From the NCBI RefSeq assembly GCF_009730915.1, contig NC_052488.1, forward strand, positions 22,915,868 to 22,979,867: a stretch of DNA of 64,000 bases, in the 5' to 3' direction. How positions within the stretch are numbered: the first letter of the stretch is position 1; every line of letters begins with the position of its first letter. Origin of the DNA: Dioscorea cayenensis subsp. rotundata (Eukaryota; Streptophyta; Magnoliopsida; Dioscoreales; Dioscoreaceae). Below, piece after piece: positions 32,657 to 44,730 of this stretch. The notes below the pieces were generated by a model. The model was given only the letters and a program-made list of their open reading frames with translations. It ran no database searches and was not told the origin of the DNA. The position numbers were made by a program, and so were the translations under genes.

Positions 32657-34240
32657 GGTGAGCCCATTCATGAGTCTTATCAAATTTCTAAACCTTGATG
32701 TAAATTTCGTAGTAATTTCAATGATTATAAATTATATCTACTCTGCTTGATTCTGGCTCTGTTTCTGTCGCTATGTATTAGACTGCATTTGTCATTTTTG
32801 TGTTTACTTGAATGAAACCTTGATTATGTATGATAGCTATTCCTAATCAAACATTTGCATGCTGTCTTTGATCTCTAATTTGTTTATAGAAATATTTGGA
32901 AGAATTCATACTAGCTTTTTTGGTACAATGCATTCCTTGTTATTGGCTTGATTTTTATTTTTGTAATCCCTAGTTCTGAACTAAATTAAGTGGCATTTTG
33001 TTTGCTTTTTAGTTTATACATTTATATAGTTCAGTTTTCATATCAAAAGAGGGGATTCTTCAAGCCTTTGCAACATTTCCGGACATTCATAATGCTTTTT
33101 AGATGTTTAGATCTTGATTGCTGCTGCTCAACTGTTTCCATTGTTTGTGGACTGCTTTATTTGAGCTGTATTGTTGACGGTTCAATGCCCTTGTTCTTGT
33201 TTTCTCTTTTTGGTGTATGACCATCATATTTTCCATTACTTGTATAGGAGTATTCTTTGGAAGGATTATGTAGATATTGATTTTAGATTTTTTGTAGTAA
33301 TTGTAACTGAGCAGTTGATGAAAAAAATGTTTGGTTCTGAGATTATCTCAATGATGTCTCAAGAAAATCGAGCTTTTTAAAACTGATGCTCACTCTTTAT
33401 CATAATCATATGATATCTTCGAGTTCTTTGACTTTGTGTTTTTTAAATCCTTTAGAACTGTTATCTAGGAGGCTTGCTTTCTTTTCCAGCCAATCTTCAC
33501 ATTTAAACTTTTTTAAACAATAACTTTATACCTGCAGGTTGTGTATTGTGCTTCAACTTATTTATGTTTTTCTATTTTCTTTTTAAAGCCATAGCCTTTG
33601 GAAAATTGTAATAATTTTCACAAACAAAAAAATAGTGTCAGCATAGTTAGAATTGTGAAGGTATGCTACCCGACCAAATGTGTAATCATCTTGCAATTGT
33701 TTCTTGACTGAATTGCATCAGAAGGCTGGAGGATGTATTTCATGCATTTGCAGATGTGGTCGTAGTAATAAACTTAGCCTTCATGTTTGTTTTATATGGC
33801 CTATGGGCTTAAGTTGTAGGGGCTGTTTTGTAATTCAAACTTTGTGCAGCTTCATTGTGTGCGCTTGTGTTAGAGGCAATACCATTTTATATTTATTCTT
33901 CTGTTAGTTTATTACTTGTTTTGGTTATGAGCTGCGAATTATCTTGTTTGAACATGCTTGTGGCGTTACTGTTTTATATTCTTTTGTTAGTATATATGTT
34001 TTGGTTCTGATTGTCTCTATCTACCCCTTTTTTGTTGCCCCCTCCACAGGATTTAGTGTGTTTCTACGCGGTTGCAGCAGTTGAAGAATATTTAAACGTT
34101 GCCCGAGTTTATTCAGCTGTCGTCAAGCCTATTATCTTGTAGTGGATAATTATCTCTTATCCTTGATTTTTGTGTTGACAAGTTCGAGTAGTTTGTTGAT
34201 GTCTGGACTTATTTTTTCATGTTAAATTTTGTCTGGTTGC
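32657..34240 (+). other. RPL35A: RPL35A 3'UTR with probable 1.39 kb intron
   Basis: The stop codon TAA ends at 32656 and the donor G/GTGAGC starts at 32658. A strong acceptor (TTTTTTGTTGCCCCCTCCACAG) ends at 34049 and is followed by a T-rich non-coding exon that could end near 34220-34260. The intron itself is AT-rich with no open frame of note. The inference rests on splice signals only. Confidence 0.55.
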
Positions 34241-34335
34241 ACTTTTAATTAATGCTGTTTAGTCGCCCTATATTGTGTGAACATTGTGATCCAATTCATT
34301 TCGATGCGGGCATGATTACCTTGTTTTTGAGTGTT

Positions 34336-34440
34336 GCAGTCATGAAGTATATCGCTGTTGTGACAGCATCTAAAATTGTGAGATAAGGAATTGAAATATA
34401 TTGCTGTTGTGGCAATCTAAAATTGTGGGATAAAGAATAA
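34336..34440. repeat. Small tandem duplication, about 55-bp period
   Basis: Two copies of a unit with TATATCGCTGTTGTGACAGC and its variant TATATTGCTGTTGTGGCA, each followed by ATCTAAAATTGTG and GGATAA-like sequence. It lies downstream of RPL35A. Confidence 0.65.
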
Positions 34441-34858
34441 CGATGTAGGATGGGGTCAAGAAAAGGATTAGGATACAGAAAATATTAAAAAACTATGTAT
34501 GTCACTGCCGAGAACCATTTGACGGTTGTTTTAATTTTAGCAATAACATCCCAAATTAAAATAAATTGTCATTATGCACACCGCTGTCCTGACGTGGGTA
34601 TATCATATATGATAAATGTCTGCCTTGAAAACATGATCATAAGACACACACCCACAAACAGCTATGAATTCATGCGTAAAATAGTTTTTTTAGAAAATAA
34701 ATTCTTACATCTCCGAAGAGATCTCACACAGACACAGAAGAAATGGAACAACGGATGCCAACTTTTGCAGGGCATCAGATAACAATAGAATCACTCAGAT
34801 AAAATCTCACCTCAATGGACACAGGAGACGGTGAAGCATGTAAAATGCAGTAAAAAGA

Positions 34859-36880
34859 TCATGCATCTGGAACTGCTGCTGCTGCTGCTGCTGGTGTTGT
34901 ACGCTTGATGGAGGCACACTTGATCAAATGGTTGTAGCTCCCCTTTTCCTTGAATAGCTGGGCAAAATGGTGCTTGCAGTAGAGAATGCCTTCAAGAGCA
35001 GCATAGTTTGATGGTGAAATGGGGCATCCCCCATGGGAACATTTGAAACAAGACTTGTGATATGCCTGTCCTTCAACAGTAACCTGCCAATTTTAACATA
35101 ACGTCATCATCAATGCAGTGACAAGCAGGTAAAAGAGATATCCATGAAATCAGAACAGAAGCTAAACTGAAATATCAAGGTCATCTAGTAGACAGCCAAA
35201 GTTACACAGGATGTCAGGTTCAACCAATTTTATTGCCATATTTTAGACATAAACAGCCATCATATTTTGAGACCCCGAAACAACACAACCTAAGTGGTTA
35301 TTAAAACGGTTTCTTATATTCTCAAGACAGCAATAAGAGCAAAGCTCTACTTTGAATGTAAAATACTGAATAATACCACATATAAAAGCTGGGTATAAGG
35401 ACAGAACGCAATCAGAGTGCTATTTCAATTTGTGATCAAGATCAAACCTTTTCAAGTGGATAAGCAGTTTTGCCGCAAGTGGCACATTTCTCTTGAGTTC
35501 CTGAAAACATGCCAGCAGCTTTGCTAGGGGACCTTGTCTGTGATAAAAACAAGATGGAGGAATTAAGTATAAACAAATTCCAACAAAGACAACAGCTCTC
35601 AGAAAATATAAGCAAAGGTGGTGGTTGCCAAAGCTAACATACCAGTTCAGGTGTCAACTTTTCAGCAGACTTAACAGCTACCAAAGAAAAGGAATTCAGA
35701 AGTTAATGAAAAGGCCCATAAGCAAAAGATGAATATGTACATATATGACTTTGGAAGAGCCTCCTCACCTGACTGGAAGTTTTTGTTGAAGTTACCACTC
35801 TCTTTGAAGAGCTGCTCAAAATGAGGCTTGCAGTACAGAACACCTTCCATCGAAGAGAAATTGCTAAGCTGGAAGAAGAACAAAACAAACAAATGATCAA
35901 CTAGATCATAAATATTTGGTTATTAACCATCAATATCACACTGTTTTCATTAATTTATTGAGTTGAATCGCAGACAAAAAATATTAAAATTAACAGGCAG
36001 AAATCAATTTTGAGATCTTTTGGTACTTACCATTAATTTGAAACATTTTCAAGGTGACGCAACCATGATCTTAATGACTTCAATAACCAGAAGATTTGAT
36101 AACAAAAATTAAATTTACTGGGTTCTAGTTACTTGTTAAAACAGCCACAAACATGAAGAGTAGCCACCATAATCATCCAACAGACTCATTGTCGATAGAA
36201 TTGATTAAAGGTGGTACTAGATAAATGGCAAGAAATTTGTAATTTAACAGCAGGATAAAAAAGGTTGGAGCAACATTTGACAATAAAACATCATGACAAA
36301 CAACACGTTTGCGTGTTTCCACAAAACTCTAATCAACATCGACCATCAACCTTAGCCAAAACCTTCTTTTCAAAGCAAGATAGAGTAGTATACCCTACAT
36401 TTTGCTCGATCTCATCCACCAGCCCATTACCCACTGTAACAAGTGAATAAGCATAAGAAATGGCCGAAAAAGGTCAACTTTTTATGCAATCTTTCCTCAA
36501 ACCTACTTAGAGAAAAAGTTGGAAAGAAACAAAAAAATGCTGTCTTTGTGATGCAGATTCCTTTGAAGGTAATTAGGGATCAAATATAAAAAATTATTTC
36601 GCTCAGAAGGATTAAGTTTGACTTGATCTACAAACAAAGCCGTCATCCAGAGAGGAACAAGTTCCCACATCTTTTTGAGTTCTTCGTATATCTAAGAAAT
36701 GGAAAAACAATCGAAATAATCCGAGAAGGGAAAGCAAACGCTTGCCTTGAGGGTTCCTTTGCAGTGGCTGCACTTGAAACAGGACTTATGATAAGCGATC
36801 CCATCGGCCATCAGCTGATCCATCGGATACACCGTCTTCTCACAGGCCTTGCACTTCTGCTGCGTCCCAATGAAAGACAT
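34859..36880 (-). CDS. WLIM1: LIM-domain protein, WLIM1 type
   Basis: Five minus-strand exons, 36880-36746, 35868-35769, 35677-35643, 35537-35448 and 35083-34859, total 585 nt (194 residues). Two LIM zinc-binding domains are present. The first, about residues 10-60, has CKACEKTVY, YHKSCFKCSHC and YCKPHFEQLFKESG. The second, about 105-155, has CATCGKTAYPLEK, YHKSCFKCSHGGC and YCKHHFAQLFKEKG. This two-LIM layout with a short spacer is that of plant WLIM proteins, which bind and bundle actin filaments and can also enter the nucleus. The C-terminal tail carries an Ala run encoded by a GCA-type triplet repeat (34876-34900). The first intron begins with GC rather than GT (AAG/GCAAGC), a known minor splice class. 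Confidence 0.93.
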
Positions 36881-38493
36881 CTTATCTCTTTCTCTCCGAT
36901 CTGAAACCAAATCAAAACCAAAACATTTTCAAGATCTAGACCAACAAAAATCCAAAACCAGAAAATCCCAAGAGAAACAGCAAGAACCTGAAAAACTTGG
37001 CAGATCCCTCACTCTCTCGCCTGAGATTCAAGATCGCACAAGCAACAAAGCCACGATTGGAACGAAGCCGGAGGGGGAGGGTCCTCTCTCTTCACAGCGA
37101 ATGATAAAAAAGAGGGAAAGGAAAAGCGGAGAAGCGTGGAAGAGTCATCGTGTTATTTCGCAGAACGGGTCCAAAAAAAAAAAAGCCACCTTTCGTTGTC
37201 TGCAATCAGGGTACGCGTTTCCAAACACGAAGTTAATATGAACACCAATGAAAACACGCCACATACTCTCTTTGACAACAATCAAACACTTTGACATACG
37301 TGGAGGTTCTCCATTGGCTTACGCGAAATTAGGGTCATGTTTCCTCTCCTTCAATGGTCGATTGGATGCCTTAGCGACAGTGCTGACGTGGAGGAATTAT
37401 CCTCCTGTCCTTACTCTTATTCCTCGTTACTAAGTATCCGCCTTTAATTTTTTTTTTTAATTATACACAATATCTTTTTTTTTAAAATTAGTTATGATTA
37501 GTTTTACAATTAACAGCTGTTAATTGTTCGAAAGAACATATTCTAATTTTTTTTTTTTTCATATATATGTTTTTCTAATTTAACATTCTTATCAATTTCA
37601 AGAGACGTCATGGATAAGATTTGGAAGTTGGACCTTTTTTTTTCTAAATAACTTTTTAAATTGGTTAAACGTTTATGGGAAGTCTCAAATTAGTATAGAA
37701 TAGTCATGCAATTTAACAAAAAGATTAGGCGGTTGAGCCGGCTCTATCAGCTTTGGTTGGCTGCTTAAATATAATCGATATGGTTGTTGGATTATTGGGT
37801 GATGTGAGGGATATCAATGTGTTGTTGGTTTTTCTCTTCAGTAGAACAATACTTTAGGCATGTTCTGAGATGTGGTCCAGGGGAAACATAGACAATATTG
37901 GAAATGGGTTCCATTCTGAGATAAGATTGAAGCCAAAGTTTGACTAGATATACCCTGCAATTGTCAGTATATCTCATTGCTCCTTTCAAACCGTAAACCG
38001 TAACAGAGCAATCTGCAATTAATAATCTGAGCTAGAAATTTAGCCACAGCTTAAGTGAGATAAGGAAGCAAAATGTAGTAGAGCTCGAACCGATCATCTC
38101 GGCAATGCTTGTACATTCATCAACTCAAACAATGTTAATAGTAGGTTATATTTTACAAATCATGTCAATCATCTCAGCAATGCTTGTACATTCATCAACT
38201 CAAACAATGTTAATAGTAGGTTATATTTTACAAATCATGTCAAACTTCTCTCACAAATGAAATGGCTAAACAATCTCAGCAGCTTCCAACAATTGGAGGT
38301 AAACAAACACACCTCACTCCAGTAAAATAAAAATAAGTGACACAAACAGCAGACAAATGAAGATATATCATCAGAAACTGCATTATAAAACCACTGAGCT
38401 TCAACTGTAAAATGGATGGTGCAGTAAGCTTCCATACACGCAGAACTAGGAGAATGTTAATTAACTGATCAAATATGGCGAAGCCTCCATCAT
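36881..38493. other. Intergenic region upstream of WLIM1
   Basis: The WLIM1 5'UTR and promoter occupy the first few hundred bases. Further right is AT-rich DNA with T homopolymers near 37448 and 37549, and a perfect-looking 75-bp tandem duplication at 38093-38242. No gene is seen. Confidence 0.5.
38093..38242. repeat. Near-perfect tandem duplication of 75 bp
   Basis: Two adjacent copies starting ATCATCTC at 38093 and 38168 differ by one base that I can see. It lies just 3' of the reticulon gene, so it may be within its 3'UTR or flank. The identity suggests a very recent duplication, or a collapsed/expanded assembly unit. Confidence 0.9.
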
Positions 38494-39896
38494 TTACAGA
38501 TTCTTCTTCTTCTCCATAATCCACATCTCAACTTCGTTAAAACACTTTTCATAGCTCTCATACCCATACAGCACATCGCCATAGGCCGTGATTAAATATC
38601 TGTCAACATAATCTTCATACCTCTCATATAATGCAGGGAAAGTCAGAACAATGACAAGGCCTGTTAGGGAACCAAAAATAAATAAATACATAAATAAAAA
38701 GAACAAATAGCTCATTAACAGCCTGAAGACCATGTTGCATGATCCACAAACATATTTCTTAATATATGAACTGTATAATCATCATGAGCTCCATAATGAT
38801 CTTGGTGTGTTGTCATACAACGAGTGGATACACATGTTTCATCAATTCCCTAATAATTACTTGAAAAATGATTATGAATAAACAGGTAGGTCACTTAAAC
38901 CACAAGTCACAAACAATGTGATGTTTCTTTCCAATGTTCTATACTGCTCAGTGCATATTAATTTAATTGAAAAATGAAAGGAGAACTGGAGAGGGCAATG
39001 CCATTGCCGTTAATGTTGACTCTGAAACAATTAAGAAAGAGTAGACATGGAAGCCAACATCACATACAAAATCAAGGATTTTAGTCTAATAAAAATGTAC
39101 ATGCAACTTACTGGTGTATCCCAGAGTCAGGGAATCAGCAAAGCCACCAACAAGAGACACAAGCCATAAGCATGCAGCTACTCTGTAGAAAAGCAGAGTG
39201 TCCCTTCCAAGTGCAATCCTATAACAAGCTGAAAGTAACATATTCACACAAGAAGACACAAGCATTGCAGCTTCATTTATAACTTGTGCTGATATGTGCA
39301 GCTCTGGCAAAGGCGGAGGTGGCCTGCATTGAATTTAAATAGATAGTATCATAAGACTTTTCATCTAATTTGGTATGAATTGCTATTGCCATGATTCATG
39401 AATAAATCAAAGGCTGGCAAACAAATACGGAAAAGCATCTCCATTTAGGAGTCTATAATCTTAGAATTGAGTGATCGAATACAGTGACACAAAGCACGAA
39501 TTCATACCTGTTAAGGATCCCTGCAGCCTTGGACCAAACAAAGAGAATGGAGAACAGGAGCAGCAGGACATTAGAAACAAGCCGCAAGAGTGTATAGCCA
39601 GATAATTCAAAAACCACCCAAGAAGCAAGAGTGGCAAGCAGTAATCCCATTGACACATCTCTTCTCCTCCAGAGAATCACATCTGCAACTGCAAAGGCAT
39701 AACAATGTCCACAATTCTTAGCCAAAAATTTCCAAATAAGAAATCAGAGCAAGGTCTGATTTTTAAATAGTAATATGAAGAAGAAGAAGAAGAAGAAGAA
39801 GAAGAAGAAGAAGAAGGAGGATCACCAACCAAGTCCACCGCCGAGGATCTCGTGGACGGAGAGCTGCCTTCCAAGGAATCGAGAGGATGAGGCCAT
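38494..39896 (-). CDS. Reticulon-like protein B (RTNLB)
   Basis: Four minus-strand exons, 39896-39830, 39688-39508, 39323-39112 and 38660-38494, total 627 nt (208 residues). Almost the entire protein is a reticulon homology domain: two long hydrophobic hairpins (VSMGLLLATLASWVVFELSG with LLRLVSNVLLLLFSILFVWS, and LLFYRVAACLWLVSLVGGFA with LVIVLTFPALYERYEDYVDR) around a hydrophilic loop. The FPALYERYEDYVDR stretch is diagnostic of plant RTNLBs. These proteins wedge into the ER membrane and shape tubules. The short N-terminus (about 25 residues) places it with the small RTNLB members. The C-terminus ends EKKKNL, a dilysine-like ER tail. Intron 1 contains a GAA microsatellite. Confidence 0.93.
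39776..39817. repeat. (GAA)n microsatellite in reticulon intron 1
   Basis: About 14 GAA/AAG units, 14 bp from the 5' splice site of intron 1, so length changes could affect splicing. Confidence 0.9.
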
Positions 39897-40615
39897 GGAT
39901 CAAACAGGGAAGATTGAGATTGAAACGAAGGATGTGAAGGAATATGGGAGGGCGGCGGCGGTAACAGGATGAAAAGCGGGAGTGTTGTCCGCTTTTCCGT
40001 TGTTGGTTTGGCGGTGTTTGCTGACGGAAAGGACGTTGGTGGGACCGGGCGGGTGCCGGCCCAGAACCAGTGCCCACTGCCCAGTGGAGTGTTGTGGAGA
40101 TAAGGCCCTCCACTCCATTATTAACCATATAATAATACAACTAATGCTTTTTCTGGTTTCAGATAAAAAGAATGACTTGATTTTGAGGAAAAGTTAGATG
40201 GCGGTTTTGCAACTCTTGGCCACTACTTGTTGATTGTGATATTAATATCACTTTATTAGTTTCAAGGAAAGATTTCATCATACTGTGTGTTCTAGAGTTG
40301 GTAGAGATGTTTGAATGGAATCCAAAGCTGGGGTGAGGATTTGGGGATAATAAATAATATCCATCTTAGTAAAGCATAGACAAGAGCTTTGACATTAGAG
40401 AAATCAATTAACAATAATCCGATCAAGAAAATACAACAAAAAGAACTTTTGATAAAACAAAAGATGCACAAACACATGCGTGTTCTTCAATCCCTGAAAA
40501 CCTTTTATGCTGGCCACGTTCATTGTCTTGGGTGAGAGAGCTTAGGATTGATGCACAGAATGGCCTGTCAAAAGGTGGCATCTGAAATTTCCTCAAAATT
40601 TAACACAAACAAGCC
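39897..40615. other. Intergenic between reticulon and ataxin-3-like genes
   Basis: Holds the reticulon promoter/5'UTR, GC-rich to about 40100, with GGGCCGG-type motifs on the minus side. After that comes AT-rich 3' flank of the ataxin-3-like gene. Nothing else is supported. Confidence 0.5.
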
Positions 40616-43600
40616 TCACAGTTTTTTGTGGTCTTTGGGGATGATAGGTTCATCAACTACAGTAGAAGCAGAACTTGAGTTCGGAACCTCAGGTTCACCA
40701 GTTTGAACATTAGCAATCTCAGCATTTACAGTGTCACAGTCGGTGCTGCTAGCATTCTTTTCTGGCAAGGGTGCGGGAGACTCCACCAAGCAACTTTGTC
40801 CTTGAATGATGCCTGCTCCACTGCTGAAAGCAGAAGAATCCATCAAGCTAGCTGCAATGGCAGCATTTAAATCATCCTCTTCCTGCTTCAACAGGGCCTC
40901 ATCTTCACCAACATATTCAGTAGAGTGCAAAGGCACTGATGAGCCCTCATTTTGGGTAGGGACCGGATTTTGATTGCACGACTTTGTGATTCTCTCAGCA
41001 TCTTCAGGTGTAAGCCATACCCCAAAGCCATTTGAACCTTCAGATGAGATTGGGCAGTCTTTGGGGAAGTTCCCCCTCACCAGGAAAATGCTCCATCCAG
41101 AGCCCTTAAGAGTATCCAGGTAAGCTGAGAGGTAAAACTTGGAGAGATGTTCAGGGGCAGGGTAGAGACTGTTGAAATTATACCATTCCCCATTCACCTT
41201 GCGAATGCAGAACCAATGGTTATGCAAGTGGCATATGAATGCACTCTCCAATTCAGGATCATACTTTGATGGCTCTGCAACAGGGGAATCTAGGGGTATA
41301 ACTTGCAGATCCCACACCTCCAAGGCTTTTTGTAAGACCTACATAACATAAAATCTAGAGGTCATTAAATTGTAACTTGTGTAAGCATCAAGGGCAACAG
41401 AGTCATCTGCTCTTGACATATGAATAATGCTAAACGTCGATCACAAGCAGCAAAAATAACATATGGGAAGAAAAACAATGAAATGATTGGAATGAGGATG
41501 GCTGCATACTGCAAGCAAAATATAATTGCCCATCAGCTTAATGGAAACAGTTTAAGCAAAAAATATGGGCTGTCAAACGACGAAATGGTTTCACAATTGA
41601 AGTCAAACAAGTCAAAATTCCAACTTTTTGTTGCCCTGTAGCACACTGATCTAATACTATCTTTCCCCAGGTGTCACATAAACCTATGGAATGTAGTATA
41701 CAACTTGCTCTCATGCTTGGATAAAAAGTATTGATGGACATTTTCTATTGAGTTGACAAATACATCATATTCATAACATAGAGAAGTGACAAATGCTCGC
41801 CATTTGAGAGTGCTCACATGCACATTCCATAAATTCTATATTGGGCAAATCTCTACAAGCACATCTATAGTAACAAATCTCCCCGTTTTTTCGTTGACAT
41901 TATTAACCTTTATGTCCTGTTCAGATAAGAACCTACAACTCTTACTCATCTTTGCATAAAGAAGTGTTCACAACAGTAGGAAAAACAGTTTGAAGCAACC
42001 ATGCCATCTGCATTGATGTAAATAATCTAAAAACAGTTGAACCAGATCTAAAATGTTTATAATCCGAGTAAGACAGTCAAATTATTAGCTCACACAGTTG
42101 GAATATTCAAAAGCAAGAAAAACAGGTTGTGGGAAACCGAGATTGAGTTCAGCAATGATGATAGATCAGTGTTGGCCCCAAAACAAGCTGATAAGCTATG
42201 ATTACTGCTGCCATGCCCATGTTGGGGATGAGTCAGAGCTTGTCCAAGTCACAGCACAATTGACAACCCTAAATGGTAAGGCTTTTATTATACCTAAAAG
42301 AAACTTGAGCCATGAGATTGAATGGCAAAAGCTCTTTAAAGTTTTTTTCACAAAAAAACAATATACAAATAATCTAAAAATGTTTATAATCCGAGTAAGA
42401 CAGTCAAATTATAAGCTCACACAGTTGGCATATTCAAAAGCAAGAAAAACAGGTTGTGGGAAACCAAGATTGAGTTCAACATTGATGATAGATCAGTGTT
42501 GGCCCCAAAACAAGCTGATAGGCTTTGATTACTTCTGTCATGCCTATTTTGGGGATGAGTCAGAGCTTGTCCAAGTCACAGCACAATTGACAACCCTAAA
42601 TGGTAAGGCTTTATTATGCCTCAAGAAACTTGAGCCATGAGCTTGAATGGCAAAGCTCTTTAAAGTTTTTCGCACAAAAACAATATACAAATGCCAAAGC
42701 AAGAAAGGTTAAATTTTCCCTAAAAGACATGAAGGTCATTTGACGTGTTCGACAAAAACAAAATGGATACAAGTAATAAAAGGTTGTCTGAACACAGAAT
42801 ATGCAAGAGACTATAGATAAATGTAAAACAAAGTGATTCTGTAATTTAAACCGCATAAAACAAACTGTCGTGTTTAAGGAAACACCAAAATATTCGGCAG
42901 TAAAAGAAAAAGCGTGTGACATAATCATTCATGTCCTGTAATCTCATGCAACAAGTAGATCCACTAGTAATCCCTGACCTTTTTACTCTTCTGATCTATG
43001 AAGAACTATTGGTAGCTATCATGAAGTGGAATCAAGGGACATTAAAGTGCAAATAAATAAAAATGCATCATGGTTGCAAAAGAGATAAAAAACCAACATT
43101 CAAGCAAGTAATTAGTGCTAACAGCTTTCAAGAAAAATTCATGATTGCTGAAAGAGGACTACAGCAGAACTAGCATAAATCTATATTATTTTGTAATGCA
43201 CGCTTCCTTATTCTCAAGAAAATAGAATATGGGTGTTAAAAAAAATAAAATGAAGTTGCAAAGGAATCATAGGGGAACAATCAGTTTTTGGGGAGACTCA
43301 TACAACACTACAGGCGGTTGAATTCCCACTCCTTCTGTGAAGAAAGAAAGCCAAAGGGAATATATCATGATCAAGATTCAAAAAGGGCGAGGCTTTGGCT
43401 CTTATTATGCCAAACCTATAAATCCAAAATCTAGTAAAAGATTTCAAGAACAGTTTTCTCTTAGATATCATCTTCCTGAGCTATTTTTCTACTCTATCAC
43501 CAACACTCTTGTCAAATATAAATCATGAGGCAAAGATCATAAGAGGAAATTTTTTTTTGGATAATAGTTCCTCCAGTGATGCATATGCGCGATGGTGTAT

Positions 43601-43927
43601 AGCAGATACTAATCTAAGTTTAACCTTGCTCGATCTAATGGCGAAATCTAACAGCGAAAACCCAAGTAAAAACCCCACCTGGATGCTGAAATCACCGCCC
43701 ATGGACACATTGTGCGAGTCCTCGGAAAGGAAGTCACCAGAGAGACCGCCATCGACACCTTGGAGCATCATCTGCCGCTCCCTCCTATCAAGATCGGACG
43801 CGAGAGCCGCGAGGTCGAACTCGGAGAAGAAAGGCCCTTGCAAGACGGTGTTAACGCAGTGGACGGCGCAAAGCTTGCTCTCCTGCACCTCATGGTAAAG
43901 AAGCCCGCCATTGATGGGAACTTCCAT
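40616..43927 (-). CDS. Ataxin-3-like Josephin deubiquitinase
   Basis: Two minus-strand exons, 43927-43679 and 41338-40616, total 972 nt (323 residues). The Josephin domain spans about residues 8-180. The catalytic Cys sits in ESKLCAVHCVNTVLQGPFF. The His is in HNHWFCIRKVNGEWYNFNSL, which also supplies the catalytic Asn. The C-terminal part holds a probable ubiquitin-interacting motif (EEDDLNAAIAASLMDSS) and a low-complexity acidic/Ser tail; there is no polyglutamine. Ataxin-3 proteins trim ubiquitin chains and work with p97/CDC48. A 2.34 kb intron separates the catalytic Cys from the His. I chose the ATG immediately before VPINGGLLYHEVQ, matching the family start. All catalytic residues are present, so it is probably active. 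Confidence 0.95.
42051..42694. repeat. Tandem duplication with 327-bp period inside the ataxin-3-like intron
   Basis: Copy 1 starts at 42051 and copy 2 at 42378, each beginning AAATGTTTATAATCCGAG. They share nearly the whole length at roughly 93-95 percent identity by eye. Each contains a short inverted repeat (CCCCAA with TTGGGG, 42176-42226 in copy 1). I could not classify the unit. Confidence 0.85.
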
Positions 43928-44730
43928 CGCGTAAATCCCTGGAGATCGTCGCAAACTCCGTCGAAGGCCCAACAGCAGCAGCTATTGACCGCTGAAAAGC
44001 CCTAGACGAGCTGGAGTGGCGCTGGCGTGCTACAGTGCTTCTCCAAAAACCGACAGACGAGCACTCGAAGAAAAGCCTTCAGCTGCGGCATTTCGCTCTT
44101 CATGTTCCACGTGTCTCCCAGTCATCGGGTTCGCTCCGGGTCTAAATCCGGACCCAATTTGCAAAAATGGTTAAACTTATTATGAACCAATTCGGACCAA
44201 CATCACCGGACTCATATCAGCATATATAATATATATATATATATTTCTCAAATTCTCTTTCATTATATTATTACTTACATTATATTCTCGCGTCAAAAAC
44301 GTAAGATATTATTATTATTCCTTTCATTATATTTTCATCCGTCCAAGTCTCAATTCTTTCTCAATTAAAAGCACGCTTTATGAGTGTTAAAAGGAGATTT
44401 CTGAGAATGGGGAATGATGGTGTGTTTACATACCAGCACAAACCAGCACACATGACATGCATGTGTGTTTACATGCAAGTTGCACACCTATTGCCCATCT
44501 TATCCACACATATAAACACAGCAAGACAAGATATCCAACACAAGAAACAAAGAATTAGTTCATTGGGAGAAAAAGTTGTACTGATTTCTTCTGATGGAGT
44601 TCACAGTAAGGACTACAGAAAGCAAGAGGAAAGTCACAGATACAGAGTGAACACATTCTCTTTGATGAAGCTATGTCGGATGAAGAACACTGGAAGCATG
44701 AAAATGTTTTGGTTGGGAAATTGTCAAATT
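43928..44730. other. Intergenic, ataxin-3-like promoter side
   Basis: Contains the 5'UTR and promoter of the ataxin-3-like gene and the 3' flank of the OTU gene. A TA array lies near 44220-44243. No gene is seen. Confidence 0.5.

Noticed and set aside
33315-33410. Possible snoRNA in the RPL35A 3'UTR intron (ATGATGT then CTGA)
   Set aside because: Spacing is too short for a C/D RNA and the flanks do not pair.
42160-42250. Possible C/D snoRNA in each copy of the ataxin-3-like intron duplication
   Set aside because: ATGATGA resembles box C, but no CTGA box D lies at the expected 3' end and no terminal stem is present.
42098-42640. Plus-strand 180-codon frame with an internal repeat
   Set aside because: The repeat comes from the 327-bp intronic tandem duplication; no conserved domain, and the frame is opposite to the host gene.
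43509-44005. Plus-strand frames over the ataxin-3-like exon 1
   Set aside because: Antisense shadows of the Josephin exon, which contains the catalytic Cys motif.
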